43,136 nt of DNA. Origin: an uncultured Limosilactobacillus sp. (lineage in GTDB: Bacteria > Bacillota > Bacilli > Lactobacillales > Lactobacillaceae). Numbering within the stretch: position 1 is the stretch's first letter; each line of letters begins with the position of its first letter. Location of the stretch: contig CALVFC010000002.1 of assembly GCA_944326735.1 (NCBI GenBank), positions 1-43,136 on the forward strand. The letters run 5' to 3'. The position numbers and the translations under genes are program-made. The notes beneath the pieces are model-generated. The model saw nothing but the letters and a program-made list of their open reading frames with translations. It searched no databases and was not told the DNA's origin. Of the stretch, positions 15,966-24,089 are shown piece after piece.

Positions 15966-16943
15966 ATGTGCACAAGTATTTATCAAGTCACTGATAACCA
16001 TACGCATCTGTTAGCGCGGACGATGGACTGGCCAGTATTGGCGGTTTCGCCGCTGTTTGTTCCTCGGCAGTTTAAATGGGCCACGGCCTTTGACCACCGT
16101 ATCTACACCAATAAGTATGCCTTGATCGGTGGTGGTAGCTTGTCTTCTACCAGGATTGATGTTTCCGACGGGGTCAATGAACACGGCTTGATGGCGCAAA
16201 AATTAACGTTTGCGAACGGTGCTCATTACGTTGATGACCGGCATGCCGACAAGGTCCAATTAGCCGCTTACGAATTTATTTTTTGGGTCTTAGGTAATTT
16301 TAAGTCAATTGACGAATTAGAAGCCCACCTTAATGAGGTGGAATTAATGAGTGAATTGAATAGTGACACGAAGTATGGTAAGCCGGAACTCCACTTTGCC
16401 CTAGCTGATGAAACGGGGCGGGTAGTAGTCATCGAGCCAACGGCAAACCCAATGCGGGTGATTGACAATCCACTCGGGGTCGTCACTAACAGTCCGCATT
16501 TTGCAAAACAACTGGCCCAAATGAATGACTATGTCGAATTTACCCCGGCATTCAAAGCGGGGAAGGTACCGCTAAATACTCCCCGGGTGACTACTGGACG
16601 ACTTTCCGGTAAAACTAATCCGCCGGGTTACTATTCACCGAGTGCCCGCTTTATCCGGGCCGCTTACTTGAAAGAACGGGCGGATGTGCCAGCTAATGAA
16701 GAGGAGGGTCTAACTTCCGAATGGCACCTCTTAGACAGCGTGACCGTTCCACAAAATTCCCGTCACCAGCGTACCTACTCTGTTTACCGGGCAGTTACCG
16801 TGGCGGAAAGTCGCTCCTACTATTTCCAGTCATACCACCGGGGCGATATTACGAAGCTGCAGTTAACCGATGATATGTTAACGTGGACGAAGCCAAAGGT
16901 TTACCACGTTCCAGACCGGCTAACGGTGCGTGAGGTGAAGTAG
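15966..16943 (+). CDS. Choloylglycine hydrolase family protein (bile salt hydrolase/penicillin acylase type)
   Basis: The 325-residue product starts MCTS, so Cys2 becomes the N-terminal nucleophile after Met removal. R18 and D21 in LARTMDW match the conserved active-site pair. VSDGVNEHGLMAQ, NPLGVVTNSPHF and SARFIRAAYLK supply the further Asn and Arg positions typical of the family. Members split linear amide bonds in conjugated bile salts, penicillin V or acyl-homoserine lactones. GRT is usual before the Asp where ART is seen here, and several substrate-loop segments differ from well-known bile salt hydrolases, so the substrate is left open. GGGAGG precedes the ATG. The pseudouridine synthase gene follows after two bases. 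Confidence 0.85.
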   Translation: MCTSIYQVTDNHTHLLARTMDWPVLAVSPLFVPRQFKWATAFDHRIYTNKYALIGGGSLSSTRIDVSDGVNEHGLMAQKLTFANGAHYVDDRHADKVQLAAYEFIFWVLGNFKSIDELEAHLNEVELMSELNSDTKYGKPELHFALADETGRVVVIEPTANPMRVIDNPLGVVTNSPHFAKQLAQMNDYVEFTPAFKAGKVPLNTPRVTTGRLSGKTNPPGYYSPSARFIRAAYLKERADVPANEEEGLTSEWHLLDSVTVPQNSRHQRTYSVYRAVTVAESRSYYFQSYHRGDITKLQLTDDMLTWTKPKVYHVPDRLTVREVK

Positions 16944-16945
16944 CA

Positions 16946-17869
16946 ATGACACAAGCACGATGGCAGCTGACAGAAGCGGTCAGGCCTAACGAGGGTGGTC
17001 AGCCTTTACGGTCATTACTACAAAGGACTTGGCTGTTACCCAAACGACTGGTTCATTACTTGCGGATCCGTCAAAACGTGGTCGTCAATGGCCAATACCG
17101 ACCGATGAATCGCATCGTTCAAGCCGGAGATATGATTCAGATGACGTTCCAGGGGGATGAATTTCGTACGCCAAATGCTAACCAGTATCTGCCAACGGCC
17201 CACCCACAGCTGCAAGTCCTATATGAAAATCGCAATTTGTTGGTGGTCAATAAACCCCGGGGACAAAAGACTCACCCGAACGATGAAGGCGAGACCGGTA
17301 CTTTAATGAATGATGCTGCAGGCTATCTTGGTGGCCAAGCTTATATGGTGCACCGAATCGATAAGCAAACCAGTGGGGCGGTTATTATTGCCAAGAATCC
17401 GGTAGTGGTGCCTGTTTTAGATCGGCTGATTGCGGCCGGCAAAATCCACCGGGAATACTTGGCAGTTGTCGATGGCCTGTTAGAGGGGAGCGGGGAATGG
17501 CAGTGGCCCATTGGTGACGATCCATCTGATCCCTGGCGACGGATGGTTAATGGTCAAGGGGCACAATCGGCAGTGACTCATTACCAGTCAATTGCCGCTA
17601 GTCAAGATTGCTCGCTGGTACGCTTGCACTTAGAAACAGGGCGGACTCACCAGCTCCGTGTCCATTTAGCACACAGTGGGCATCCAATTGTCTGCGACCC
17701 CATTTATAATCCCGGGTCCCCGGCAGGAATGTTACTGCACGCTGCTTGCCAGCAGTTAATTGTCCCGTTTAGCATGCACAATCTGGTTATCCAGGCGCCA
17801 CTACCTGATTATTTTGCCCAGACTCTGGTAAAATATAACTTAGAATCTAAAAGTAAAGGAGACAGCTGA
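16946..17869 (+). CDS. RluA/RluD-family pseudouridine synthase
   Basis: The 307-residue protein shows an N-terminal S4-like RNA-binding segment (about 20-70, RLVHYLRIRQNVVVNGQYR). The catalytic domain follows, with Asp139 in MVHRIDKQTSG, then REYLAVVDG, and ETGRTHQLRVHLAHSGHPIVCDPIY near the C-terminus. It converts uridines to pseudouridine in rRNA or tRNA. HRIDKQTSG instead of the commoner HRLDKDTSG is a minor variation. GAGGTGA provides the ribosome-binding site inside the end of the preceding gene. Tight spacing on both sides makes it part of a run with the amidase, TerC and thioredoxin genes. Confidence 0.9.
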   Translation: MTQARWQLTEAVRPNEGGQPLRSLLQRTWLLPKRLVHYLRIRQNVVVNGQYRPMNRIVQAGDMIQMTFQGDEFRTPNANQYLPTAHPQLQVLYENRNLLVVNKPRGQKTHPNDEGETGTLMNDAAGYLGGQAYMVHRIDKQTSGAVIIAKNPVVVPVLDRLIAAGKIHREYLAVVDGLLEGSGEWQWPIGDDPSDPWRRMVNGQGAQSAVTHYQSIAASQDCSLVRLHLETGRTHQLRVHLAHSGHPIVCDPIYNPGSPAGMLLHAACQQLIVPFSMHNLVIQAPLPDYFAQTLVKYNLESKSKGDS

Positions 17870-18670
17870 TTGTCACTTTTAACTAAATTATATGGTCCCT
17901 TCTTCGATGGACATAACTGGGCAACGGTCATTACGTCCGGCCAGGACTGGTTAGTTATCTTATCCCTGGTATTAATCGAATGCCTATTGTCTGTCGACAA
18001 TGCGATCGTTTTGGCAGCCCAGACGCGGGTCCTGCCAAGTTTGAAGGAACAAGAAGAGTCCCTCTTCTATGGTATTTGGGGCTCTTACATCTTTCGTTTC
18101 TTAGTCATTGGAATTGGGACTTACCTGATCCACTTCTGGGAAATTAAAGTCATTGGTTCGCTTTACTTGATGTACCTGGTTTATCGTTTCTTTGCCAGCA
18201 AATTGAAGCACCAGGCGAAGCAAACAAAGGCGCATCCTAAAATCCGGAACCGGCACCTCACTGGTCGTCGGTTATTCTGGTCAGTCGTTGCGCAGATTGA
18301 AATGATGGATATTATTTTCTCCATTGATTCTGTCTTGGCATCGTTGGCCATTTCCAGCAACCCCGTGATCGTTCTGATTGGGGGGATGATCGGGATTGCC
18401 TGCATGCGGGGCGTGGCCGAAGTAATCATGCGCCTCATGCGCAAGATTCCAGAACTGGAGCCAATGGCATATGTACTGATCTTTATTATTGCTATTAAGC
18501 TCTTCCTGACGATTCCGGCAATTGACATTGAAATTCCATCTGGCCAGTTTGGGATCTTCGTCGTGGGGGTATTTGCGGTAACATTAATTGCCCACTTTAT
18601 CCGTAACCCCAAGGGGAAGGGCGATCAACCAACAAAGGAGGATCAAAATGATCGAAGCAACCGCCACTAA
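17870..18670 (+). CDS. TerC-family integral membrane protein
   Basis: The gene starts with TTG directly after the stop of the pseudouridine synthase gene, with AAAGGAG nine bases upstream. The 266-residue product has about seven to nine membrane segments. It carries the two acidic TerC motifs, LIECLLSVDNAIVLA near residues 38-52 and IEMMDIIFSIDSVLAS near 143-158. Related Bacillus proteins export manganese and assist metalation of secreted enzymes. No yybP-ykoY manganese riboswitch is seen because the gene sits inside an operon. Its end overlaps the start of the thioredoxin gene by 23 bases. Confidence 0.88.
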   Translation: MSLLTKLYGPFFDGHNWATVITSGQDWLVILSLVLIECLLSVDNAIVLAAQTRVLPSLKEQEESLFYGIWGSYIFRFLVIGIGTYLIHFWEIKVIGSLYLMYLVYRFFASKLKHQAKQTKAHPKIRNRHLTGRRLFWSVVAQIEMMDIIFSIDSVLASLAISSNPVIVLIGGMIGIACMRGVAEVIMRLMRKIPELEPMAYVLIFIIAIKLFLTIPAIDIEIPSGQFGIFVVGVFAVTLIAHFIRNPKGKGDQPTKEDQNDRSNRH

Positions 18671-18962
18671 TTTTGCCGAAGCTGTTGCGGGACCACTAAC
18701 GGTCGTCGATTTCTGGGCACCGTGGTGTGGCCCTTGCAAGATGATGGCACCGATTATGGAAAAGCTCGAAAAGCAATATGGTGACCATATCAAATTCGTC
18801 AAAATGAATGTTGATGGGAACCAGGAGATTGCTCAACGTTACAAGGTGATGTCCATTCCTTCCCTCGTCCTCTTCAGGGATGGGGTTGCCAAGGAAAAGG
18901 TGACGGGCGTCTACCCAGAAGCAAAGCTCGCCCATTACTTTGAACGTAAAATTAATGAGTAA
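18648..18962 (+). CDS. trxA: Thioredoxin
   Basis: The ATG at 18648 has a very strong AAAGGAGG seven bases upstream, located inside the end of the TerC gene. The 104-residue product has the thioredoxin layout with the redox pair in APWCGPCKMMAP (C27 and C30), a cis-proline segment VMSIPSLVLF and the normal length. It reduces protein disulfides in the cytoplasm. The 23-base overlap with the TerC gene implies co-translation. An in-frame extension to 18588 is just TerC coding sequence in another frame. Confidence 0.95.
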   Translation: MIEATATNFAEAVAGPLTVVDFWAPWCGPCKMMAPIMEKLEKQYGDHIKFVKMNVDGNQEIAQRYKVMSIPSLVLFRDGVAKEKVTGVYPEAKLAHYFERKINE

Positions 18963-18966
18963 AACG

Positions 18967-19010
18967 AAGCCGTTAGTAGGATGATGAAAATCCCTACTAA
19001 CGGCTTTAAT
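18967..19010 (+). terminator. Terminator after the thioredoxin gene
   Basis: A perfect 14-bp stem AAGCCGTTAGTAGG/CCTACTAACGGCTT is followed by TAATTTATTTTT. It is placed to serve the convergent MATE gene as well. Confidence 0.88.
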
Positions 19011-20339
19011 TTATTTTTGATCAAAATGAGGTTCATAAATCTTATAGAATATCAGACTCAGGATCAGTGTTAGGACATCCGAACAGGCTTGGGCAGCTAG
19101 GATTCCGGTGTAACCAAAGAAGTGGGCGAGGATGGCAATTGAGAAGCCAAAGATGAGCCCTTGACGACTGAAGGATAACCAGAAGGCTGGTGAGGCCTTG
19201 CCCATGGACTGGAAAGCGGTGGTGAATACCAGAATGATCCCAGCAAGGGTGGTTGTTAATGACAGCCAGCGGAGCATCAAGCCCCCTTCGCGAACAATCG
19301 TCGGATCGGACATGAAGAGGCGAATAACGTGCGGGGCAAAGATTAGCAAGACCACCGTCAAGACGATGTTAATTGCGGAAATCACAAAGAGGTCAAAGTG
19401 GATTGTTTCATAGAACCGCTTTTGGTTGTGGGCTCCGTAGGCATAACCGATTAATGGTTGGGCGCCGAACGCAAAGCCGACCATAATCATAACGATGATG
19501 GAATTAGCTTTCATAGCAATTCCCATTGCGGCGACACTGCTGGCCCCGTAAGAAATCAAGTACCGGTTGGTCAGGGCCGTTGCAAAGGAAACCATGATGT
19601 TGGTGATCGATGCGGGGATCCCGATGGCGTAGATCTGCCACTGCAATTGACCACTAATTTTGGTTTCATGAATCGATGTTGTCAGTTTCTTACTCTTGGT
19701 GCGCAGGTAGTAGACCATGATAACGTCAGCAATCACACTGGAGGTAACAGTGGCCAAAGCTGATCCCGCGGCCCCTAACCCGCACGTGAAAATAAAGATG
19801 GGGTTCAAGAAGATATTGATAATTGTTCCGGCCATTGAACCGATCATTGACTGGACGGCCAAGCCTTCAGTCCGCAAAATATTGTTCGGCGATAGGCCGA
19901 AAATAACAAAGGTGGCCCCGCCAGCAATTACCAAGTAGTATTCACGGGCATATTTCCAGGTGGCCGGTGAAGCCCCTAACATGTGCAGGATGGGTGTTTG
20001 AAAGACGAACAGGAGCAGGGTCACGATTAACCCGCAGGCAATTGAGTAGTAGAAGCAATAGCCGTAAACATTTCGGGCAATCTTATCCTTGTGCTCGCCG
20101 AACAGGCGTGAAATCAACGAACTGCCCCCAAGACCAAAAATATCACCAATGGCAATCATGAGGGTGAAAATGGGGGCACCTTGAGAGACCCCCGCCACCA
20201 AGTTAGGGTTCCCGGTCTTAGAAACGAAGAAAGTATCGACCAGGTTATACACGAGGGTGACAGCCATACTCAGCACCACAGGCAAAGCGAGGGTAAAGTA
20301 GGCTCTTTTGATCGACATGTTTTCAAACAGATTATTCAC
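19011..20339 (-). CDS. MATE-family efflux protein
   Basis: The 442-residue protein has about twelve membrane segments in two similar halves. It has MATE features such as LPVVLSMAVTLVYNLVDTFFVSKTG, GLGGSSLISRLFGE and GFAFGAQPLIGYAYGAHNQKR. The length and the VDTFF start are like MepA-type Na+- or H+-coupled multidrug exporters. The start is a GTG with AGGAG eight bases upstream. A hairpin that looks like the terminator of the preceding arsR-type gene lies only 25 bases upstream, so the pump may be expressed by read-through from the metal-resistance operon or from a promoter hidden in that hairpin. Confidence 0.88.
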   Translation of the reverse strand: MNNLFENMSIKRAYFTLALPVVLSMAVTLVYNLVDTFFVSKTGNPNLVAGVSQGAPIFTLMIAIGDIFGLGGSSLISRLFGEHKDKIARNVYGYCFYYSIACGLIVTLLLFVFQTPILHMLGASPATWKYAREYYLVIAGGATFVIFGLSPNNILRTEGLAVQSMIGSMAGTIINIFLNPIFIFTCGLGAAGSALATVTSSVIADVIMVYYLRTKSKKLTTSIHETKISGQLQWQIYAIGIPASITNIMVSFATALTNRYLISYGASSVAAMGIAMKANSIIVMIMVGFAFGAQPLIGYAYGAHNQKRFYETIHFDLFVISAINIVLTVVLLIFAPHVIRLFMSDPTIVREGGLMLRWLSLTTTLAGIILVFTTAFQSMGKASPAFWLSFSRQGLIFGFSIAILAHFFGYTGILAAQACSDVLTLILSLIFYKIYEPHFDQK

Positions 20340-20364
20340 GAGTTACTCCTTTCTATTTCACTAT

Positions 20365-20400
20365 AAAACGAGCGTTAGAACTATTTCTGACGCTCGTTTT
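20365..20400 (-). terminator. Terminator after the ArsR-type gene
   Basis: An 11-bp stem AAAACGAGCGT/ACGCTCGTTTT with a 14-base loop ends in TTTT on the minus strand, between the repressor gene and the MATE gene. Confidence 0.8.
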
Positions 20401-20415
20401 GCGTAATAATTTCCG

Positions 20416-20745
20416 TTAGTAGAGGTTTTTCGGATGTGGTTCACCCTTAATTTCATGTTTAACGTGTTCAATCATATCATCAGTTAATTGAACAATGTGG
20501 GGATCATCTAATATGTAGAAAACTCGCGTGCCCGATTTACGTGAACAGACCAGTTGGTAGCGCCGCAGAATCCCTAATTGCTTGGACACTACCGGCTGCG
20601 ATAATTGGAGGTCATTGACAATTGTTTTAACGTCAACTTCACCATTGTGGTGACGAAGGTAATAGAGGATCCTAATCCGGGTACTGTTACTCAGGACTTT
20701 ATAGATCTTAGCGGCTTCGTTAATTAAATCGTCAGGTTGGTTCAC
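20416..20745 (-). CDS. ArsR/SmtB-family metal-sensing repressor, CzrA type
   Basis: The 109-residue winged-helix protein has the ArsR recognition helix LSQPVVSKQLGILRRYQLV. It lacks the CxC site of arsenic and cadmium sensors. At its C-terminus it has the full alpha-5 motif D81-x-H83-x10-H94-x2-H97, the zinc/cobalt site of CzrA and SmtB. It should release DNA when Zn(II) or a similar ion binds. It starts with GTG after AGGAGG and follows the CadD gene by 32 bases, so it is in one operon and probably represses it. Confidence 0.88.
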   Translation of the reverse strand: MNQPDDLINEAAKIYKVLSNSTRIRILYYLRHHNGEVDVKTIVNDLQLSQPVVSKQLGILRRYQLVCSRKSGTRVFYILDDPHIVQLTDDMIEHVKHEIKGEPHPKNLY

Positions 20746-20777
20746 AATTCCGGCCTCCTAAGTTAGTCTGGAGATTA

Positions 20778-21353
20778 TTATACCAGACCAATCGCCTGCG
20801 CCAAGTGGCTAATCAAACCGCTGTCGTAAAAGACGTACAGACCGACTCCAATGTAAATCACCTTCATAACTTTTTCACTGTACTTGTCCATCAGCCGGGT
20901 GATTACGGGGATTTTACCAACTTGCTTAATCAAGATCACGACCAGCATTATTAGCACCAGGATAAACAACAGGGCAATGCCAAACTGGTTGGTTGATAAG
21001 TCCGTCAAAATTGGCAGGAAAATCGACAGGTTGCAGCCTGTACAGACGGCTAGGTAGGTAATAAGGACAATCGCAATGGGTGACCTCGTGGCTGACTGTG
21101 GATTGGCTTCTTCATCATTGTCATGGAGTGCCATGTAGATTGGGAGAATTCCTAAGACGCCCAGGATCCACTCGGGAAGAAATAGTGCGAGGGCTTTACC
21201 GATGAGGAAGCTAGCAATTACTAGCAAACCGCCCCCTAATACGTAACCAATGATTACATCACGCAGCGGGTACTTATTCACTAGACACAACAGGATAAAG
21301 AAGAAATCTAGGTTGACAGCGATAAAGGTAATGAAAATAAGTCCGTAGTTCAT
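20778..21353 (-). CDS. cadD: CadD-family cadmium resistance transporter
   Basis: The 191-residue membrane protein has about five or six segments. It has family features FITFIAVNLDFFFILLCL at the N-terminus, ILGVLGILPIYMAL, and AVCTGCNLSIFLP in the middle. CadD proteins give cadmium (sometimes zinc) resistance in Gram-positive bacteria and are typically paired with an ArsR-family regulator, as here. GGAGGT lies eight bases before the ATG and forms the edge of a large inverted repeat in the promoter. Confidence 0.88.
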   Translation of the reverse strand: MNYGLIFITFIAVNLDFFFILLCLVNKYPLRDVIIGYVLGGGLLVIASFLIGKALALFLPEWILGVLGILPIYMALHDNDEEANPQSATRSPIAIVLITYLAVCTGCNLSIFLPILTDLSTNQFGIALLFILVLIMLVVILIKQVGKIPVITRLMDKYSEKVMKVIYIGVGLYVFYDSGLISHLAQAIGLV

Positions 21354-21364
21354 CGTTTAAACCT

Positions 21365-21424
21365 CCAATATTCCAAAAACGATATATTTGATATTATCAA
21401 TATATACCGAATTTGGAATATTGG
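21365..21424. promoter_or_regulatory. Nested inverted repeats over the cadD promoter
   Basis: Two perfect 13-bp arms (CCAATATTCCAAA at 21365-21377 and its complement at 21412-21424) enclose an inner palindrome TTGATAATATCAA (21388-21400). On the minus strand TTGCCA (21422-21427) and TATATT (21399-21404), 17 bases apart, form the promoter. The inner palindrome covers the -10 and fits an ArsR-family operator. The outer left arm touches the cadD ribosome-binding site. Confidence 0.65.
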
Positions 21425-21429
21425 CAAGC

Positions 21430-22194
21430 CTAGTCTTCAAAGTAGGTGTAGAGCTGGTCAGTGGTAATCTTTTCCTTTTCGGCAGCGTTTAAGTCGGCCT
21501 TAATTTGACCATCTTTGAGAACAATCAAGCGGTTACCGTAAGTGAGGGCATCTTCCAAGTGGTGAGTGATCATCAGGGCTGTGAGGTGGTCCTTAGTGAT
21601 TCGCTCATTTGTGGCATGGAGGAGGTTCAAACTGGTATGGGGGTCAAGGGCGGCCGTATGTTCATCCAAAAGGAGAATGTCAGGGCGCTTTAGCGTTGCC
21701 ATCAAGAAACTGAGGGCTTGCCGTTGCCCACCGGATAAGGCCCCGGTCGCTGTTGTCATCCGGTTCTCCAACCCGTTATTCATTGTGGCCGCTAATTTAG
21801 TAAACCGGTCCATATTTTGTTTCAGCTTCCGCATTACCAGGTGCCGTTTTTCACCCCGCTTAGTGGCCAAAAGCATGTTTTCAGCCACCGTCATCCGGGG
21901 AGCGGTCCCTAATTTAGGATCCTGGAACACGCGCGCCAGAAAACTGGTCCGATCTTCTTCACTTTCATTGGTAATGTCCTTGCCGTTGTGGAGGATTGTC
22001 CCTTCATCTGCGGGCAGATTACCACCGATCACGTTAAAGAGGGTTGACTTACCAGCCCCGTTGGTTCCCACGATGGTAATAAAGTCACCTTCATTGATAG
22101 TGAGGTTGATCCCTTTAAGAATAGTGGTTTCGTTTGAGGTCCCCTTATTAACAATTGTTTTAACATTGCGTAGTTCTAAAATTGCTTTACTCAT
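21430..22194 (-). CDS. ABC transporter ATPase, TrpZ-like
   Basis: The start chosen is ATG at 22194, ten bases after AAGGGGG, giving 254 residues. Walker A is GTNGAGKST at 43-51, the signature is LSGGQRQ, and Walker B is DILLLDEHTAALDP. It is the nucleotide-binding subunit of the importer made with the two genes upstream, and its start overlaps the permease gene end by 8 bases. A longer in-frame start at 22278 lies inside the permease gene and has no ribosome-binding site. No clear terminator separates it from the cadD promoter region. Confidence 0.85.
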   Translation of the reverse strand: MSKAILELRNVKTIVNKGTSNETTILKGINLTINEGDFITIVGTNGAGKSTLFNVIGGNLPADEGTILHNGKDITNESEEDRTSFLARVFQDPKLGTAPRMTVAENMLLATKRGEKRHLVMRKLKQNMDRFTKLAATMNNGLENRMTTATGALSGGQRQALSFLMATLKRPDILLLDEHTAALDPHTSLNLLHATNERITKDHLTALMITHHLEDALTYGNRLIVLKDGQIKADLNAAEKEKITTDQLYTYFED

Positions 22195-23086
22195 GTGGAC
22201 GAACCCCCTTGAGAATTGGTTTCCGAATGTTAACGACTTTTTCAAATTGTGGAATGACCATGCAGATGGCCAGAACAATTGAAGAAATCAGGTTGAGGTC
22301 ATTAGCAGAGAATCCGAGTTGCAGAACGGCCAGTAAAATCAGCCGGTAGATAATGGAACCCAAGGTGACGGCAACTAGCCGTTGGTTTAATGTTAATTCG
22401 CCAAAGGCAACTTCACCAATGATGATCGAAGCCAGGGCGATAACGATGGTCCCGATTCCCATGTTGACATCAGCGTAGCCGTTAGATTGAGCAACGAGGG
22501 CGCCACAAAGGCCAACCATCCCGTTGGAAACCATCAGCCCCATATTGATCATCTTGTCAGTATGAATTCCCAGTGACTTGGCCATCGTGGTGTTATCACC
22601 GGTTGCAATGAAGGCCTGGCCATAATCGGTTGCCAAAAATAGCATCATGAGAATGGTAACAACTGCAATCACAATCATCCCCATCGTCACTGTATCAAAG
22701 TATTGGGGAAGGCTCCGCATGAAGTCACCCGAGAACAAGGTGTTGTGACCAAGGAGGGAGACGTTAGACTTACCCATGATTCGTAAGTTAACCGAGTAGA
22801 TCGCGGTCATTGTCAGAATCCCGGCTAACAAACTAGGAATTTTGCCTTTAGTGTACAGTAATCCGGTAATGAGGCCGGCAATCATCCCAACCACAATTGC
22901 TAAGAGGGTTGCCAGTAACGGGTTCATACCGTGGGCGATAGCAGCGGCAGCGGTGGCCGCACCCAGTGGGAATGTTCCTTCAACCGTCATATCACAGAAG
23001 TCGAGGATCCGGAATGTTAAGTAGAGGCCAAGGCCGAGAAGAGCCCAGAGTAAACCTTGCCCGATTGATGAGACGATTAAATTCAT
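22187..23086 (-). CDS. ABC transporter permease, TrpY-like
   Basis: The 299-residue membrane protein has about nine segments and resembles the permeases paired with PF04392 binding proteins and with LivH-type systems. Recognisable parts are QGLLWALLGLGLYLTFRILDFCDMTVEGTFPLGAA at the N-terminus and GLMVSNGMVGLCGALVAQSNGYADVNMGIGTIVIALASIIIGE in the centre. Its start overlaps the stop of the binding-protein gene (ATGA) and its end overlaps the ATPase gene. It forms the membrane channel of the importer. Confidence 0.83.
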   Translation of the reverse strand: MNLIVSSIGQGLLWALLGLGLYLTFRILDFCDMTVEGTFPLGAATAAAAIAHGMNPLLATLLAIVVGMIAGLITGLLYTKGKIPSLLAGILTMTAIYSVNLRIMGKSNVSLLGHNTLFSGDFMRSLPQYFDTVTMGMIVIAVVTILMMLFLATDYGQAFIATGDNTTMAKSLGIHTDKMINMGLMVSNGMVGLCGALVAQSNGYADVNMGIGTIVIALASIIIGEVAFGELTLNQRLVAVTLGSIIYRLILLAVLQLGFSANDLNLISSIVLAICMVIPQFEKVVNIRKPILKGVRPHE

Positions 23087-24072
23087 TTGAAGACCTCTCC
23101 TTTCGTTTCTGCTTCATGTTGGAACTTCTTTGGAACTTGTAAGTGGAGTTTCCGTGCTTGCTTGAGGTTCAGCACTGGTTCACCGTGACGGATGTATTCG
23201 ATTGGCATGTCGCCGATCTTCTTCCCCTTGAGAACCCGGACCGTCATCTTCGCGGACTTCACACCCAGTTCGTACTGGTTAACACTGTAGGTAGCGACCC
23301 CACCTTGCTTAACCATTGAATCGGCAGCGGGGAAGACCGGCTTGTTAACGGCATTGGCATTTTTAACCAGGGTCTGCATTGCGCCGGCGACGGTGTTATC
23401 TTCTGGAACAATAACGGCGTCGACTTGGGACAGCATCTGTTCTGATACCTGGTTTAAGTCATTACTGTTGGCAATTGAGTATGCCTTCAGGTTAATGTGC
23501 ATCTTCTTCGCTTCTTTAGCAATATCCTTGTAACCAGTGACCCCAGAACTATCACTCGAAGTGTAAATGACACCGAGCGTCTTCATGTTCGGCATGAACT
23601 CCTTAATCAGTTGCAGCTGTTCCCTTGCCGGTGCTAAGTCAGACACCCCGGAAATGTGACCGCCAGGGTGACGATTATTTTTAACTAATCCGGCACCTTG
23701 GGGATCGGAAACCGCACCGAGCACGATTGGGGTCCGATTATCCGCGTTGGCTAATGCCTGGGCAGCGGGGGTTGTGATCCCCAACATTACAGACGGGTTA
23801 TCGTTGGCCAGCTTCGTTGCCATGTTCTTTAAGTTACTTTGGTCCCCATTGGCATTTTGATATTCAATTTTAATATTCTTGCCGTTGTGGTAACCTTCCT
23901 TAGCTAACTCATCGACATACCCTTTGTAGATTTGGTCTAAGGCGGGGTGGTGCATCAGGGTTAATACCCCAACTGTTGGTGTCTTGGATTGCTTGAACCC
24001 ACCGTTTTCGGTGAAGAAGGCAACCCCCAGGAAACCTAACAGGATGATAATTAATGTGTACATCCGTTTCAT
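23083..24072 (-). CDS. ABC transporter substrate-binding protein, TrpX-like (PF04392 type)
   Basis: The 329-residue product has an N-terminal hydrophobic anchor (about 4-19) and then the two-lobed fold of the ABC_sub_bind family: VGVLTLMHHPALDQIYKGYVDELAKEGY, LGITTPAAQALANA, PIVLGAVSDPQGAGLV, VIYTSSDSSG and AVIVPEDNTVAGAMQ. No lipobox cysteine follows the hydrophobic segment, so it is probably held by its uncleaved N-terminus. Related trpXYZ systems in streptococci and lactobacilli are proposed tryptophan importers. A Trp codon in the leader ORF upstream fits this, though the substrate is not proven. Expression likely depends on the structured leader. GAGAGGAG precedes the ATG. Confidence 0.83.
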   Translation of the reverse strand: MKRMYTLIIILLGFLGVAFFTENGGFKQSKTPTVGVLTLMHHPALDQIYKGYVDELAKEGYHNGKNIKIEYQNANGDQSNLKNMATKLANDNPSVMLGITTPAAQALANADNRTPIVLGAVSDPQGAGLVKNNRHPGGHISGVSDLAPAREQLQLIKEFMPNMKTLGVIYTSSDSSGVTGYKDIAKEAKKMHINLKAYSIANSNDLNQVSEQMLSQVDAVIVPEDNTVAGAMQTLVKNANAVNKPVFPAADSMVKQGGVATYSVNQYELGVKSAKMTVRVLKGKKIGDMPIEYIRHGEPVLNLKQARKLHLQVPKKFQHEAETKGEVFK

Positions 24073-24089
24073 GAAATAAACTCCTCTCT

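Noticed and set aside
17840..17870. yybP-ykoY manganese riboswitch before the TerC gene.
   Set aside because: The gene abuts the preceding coding sequence, leaving no room for a leader.
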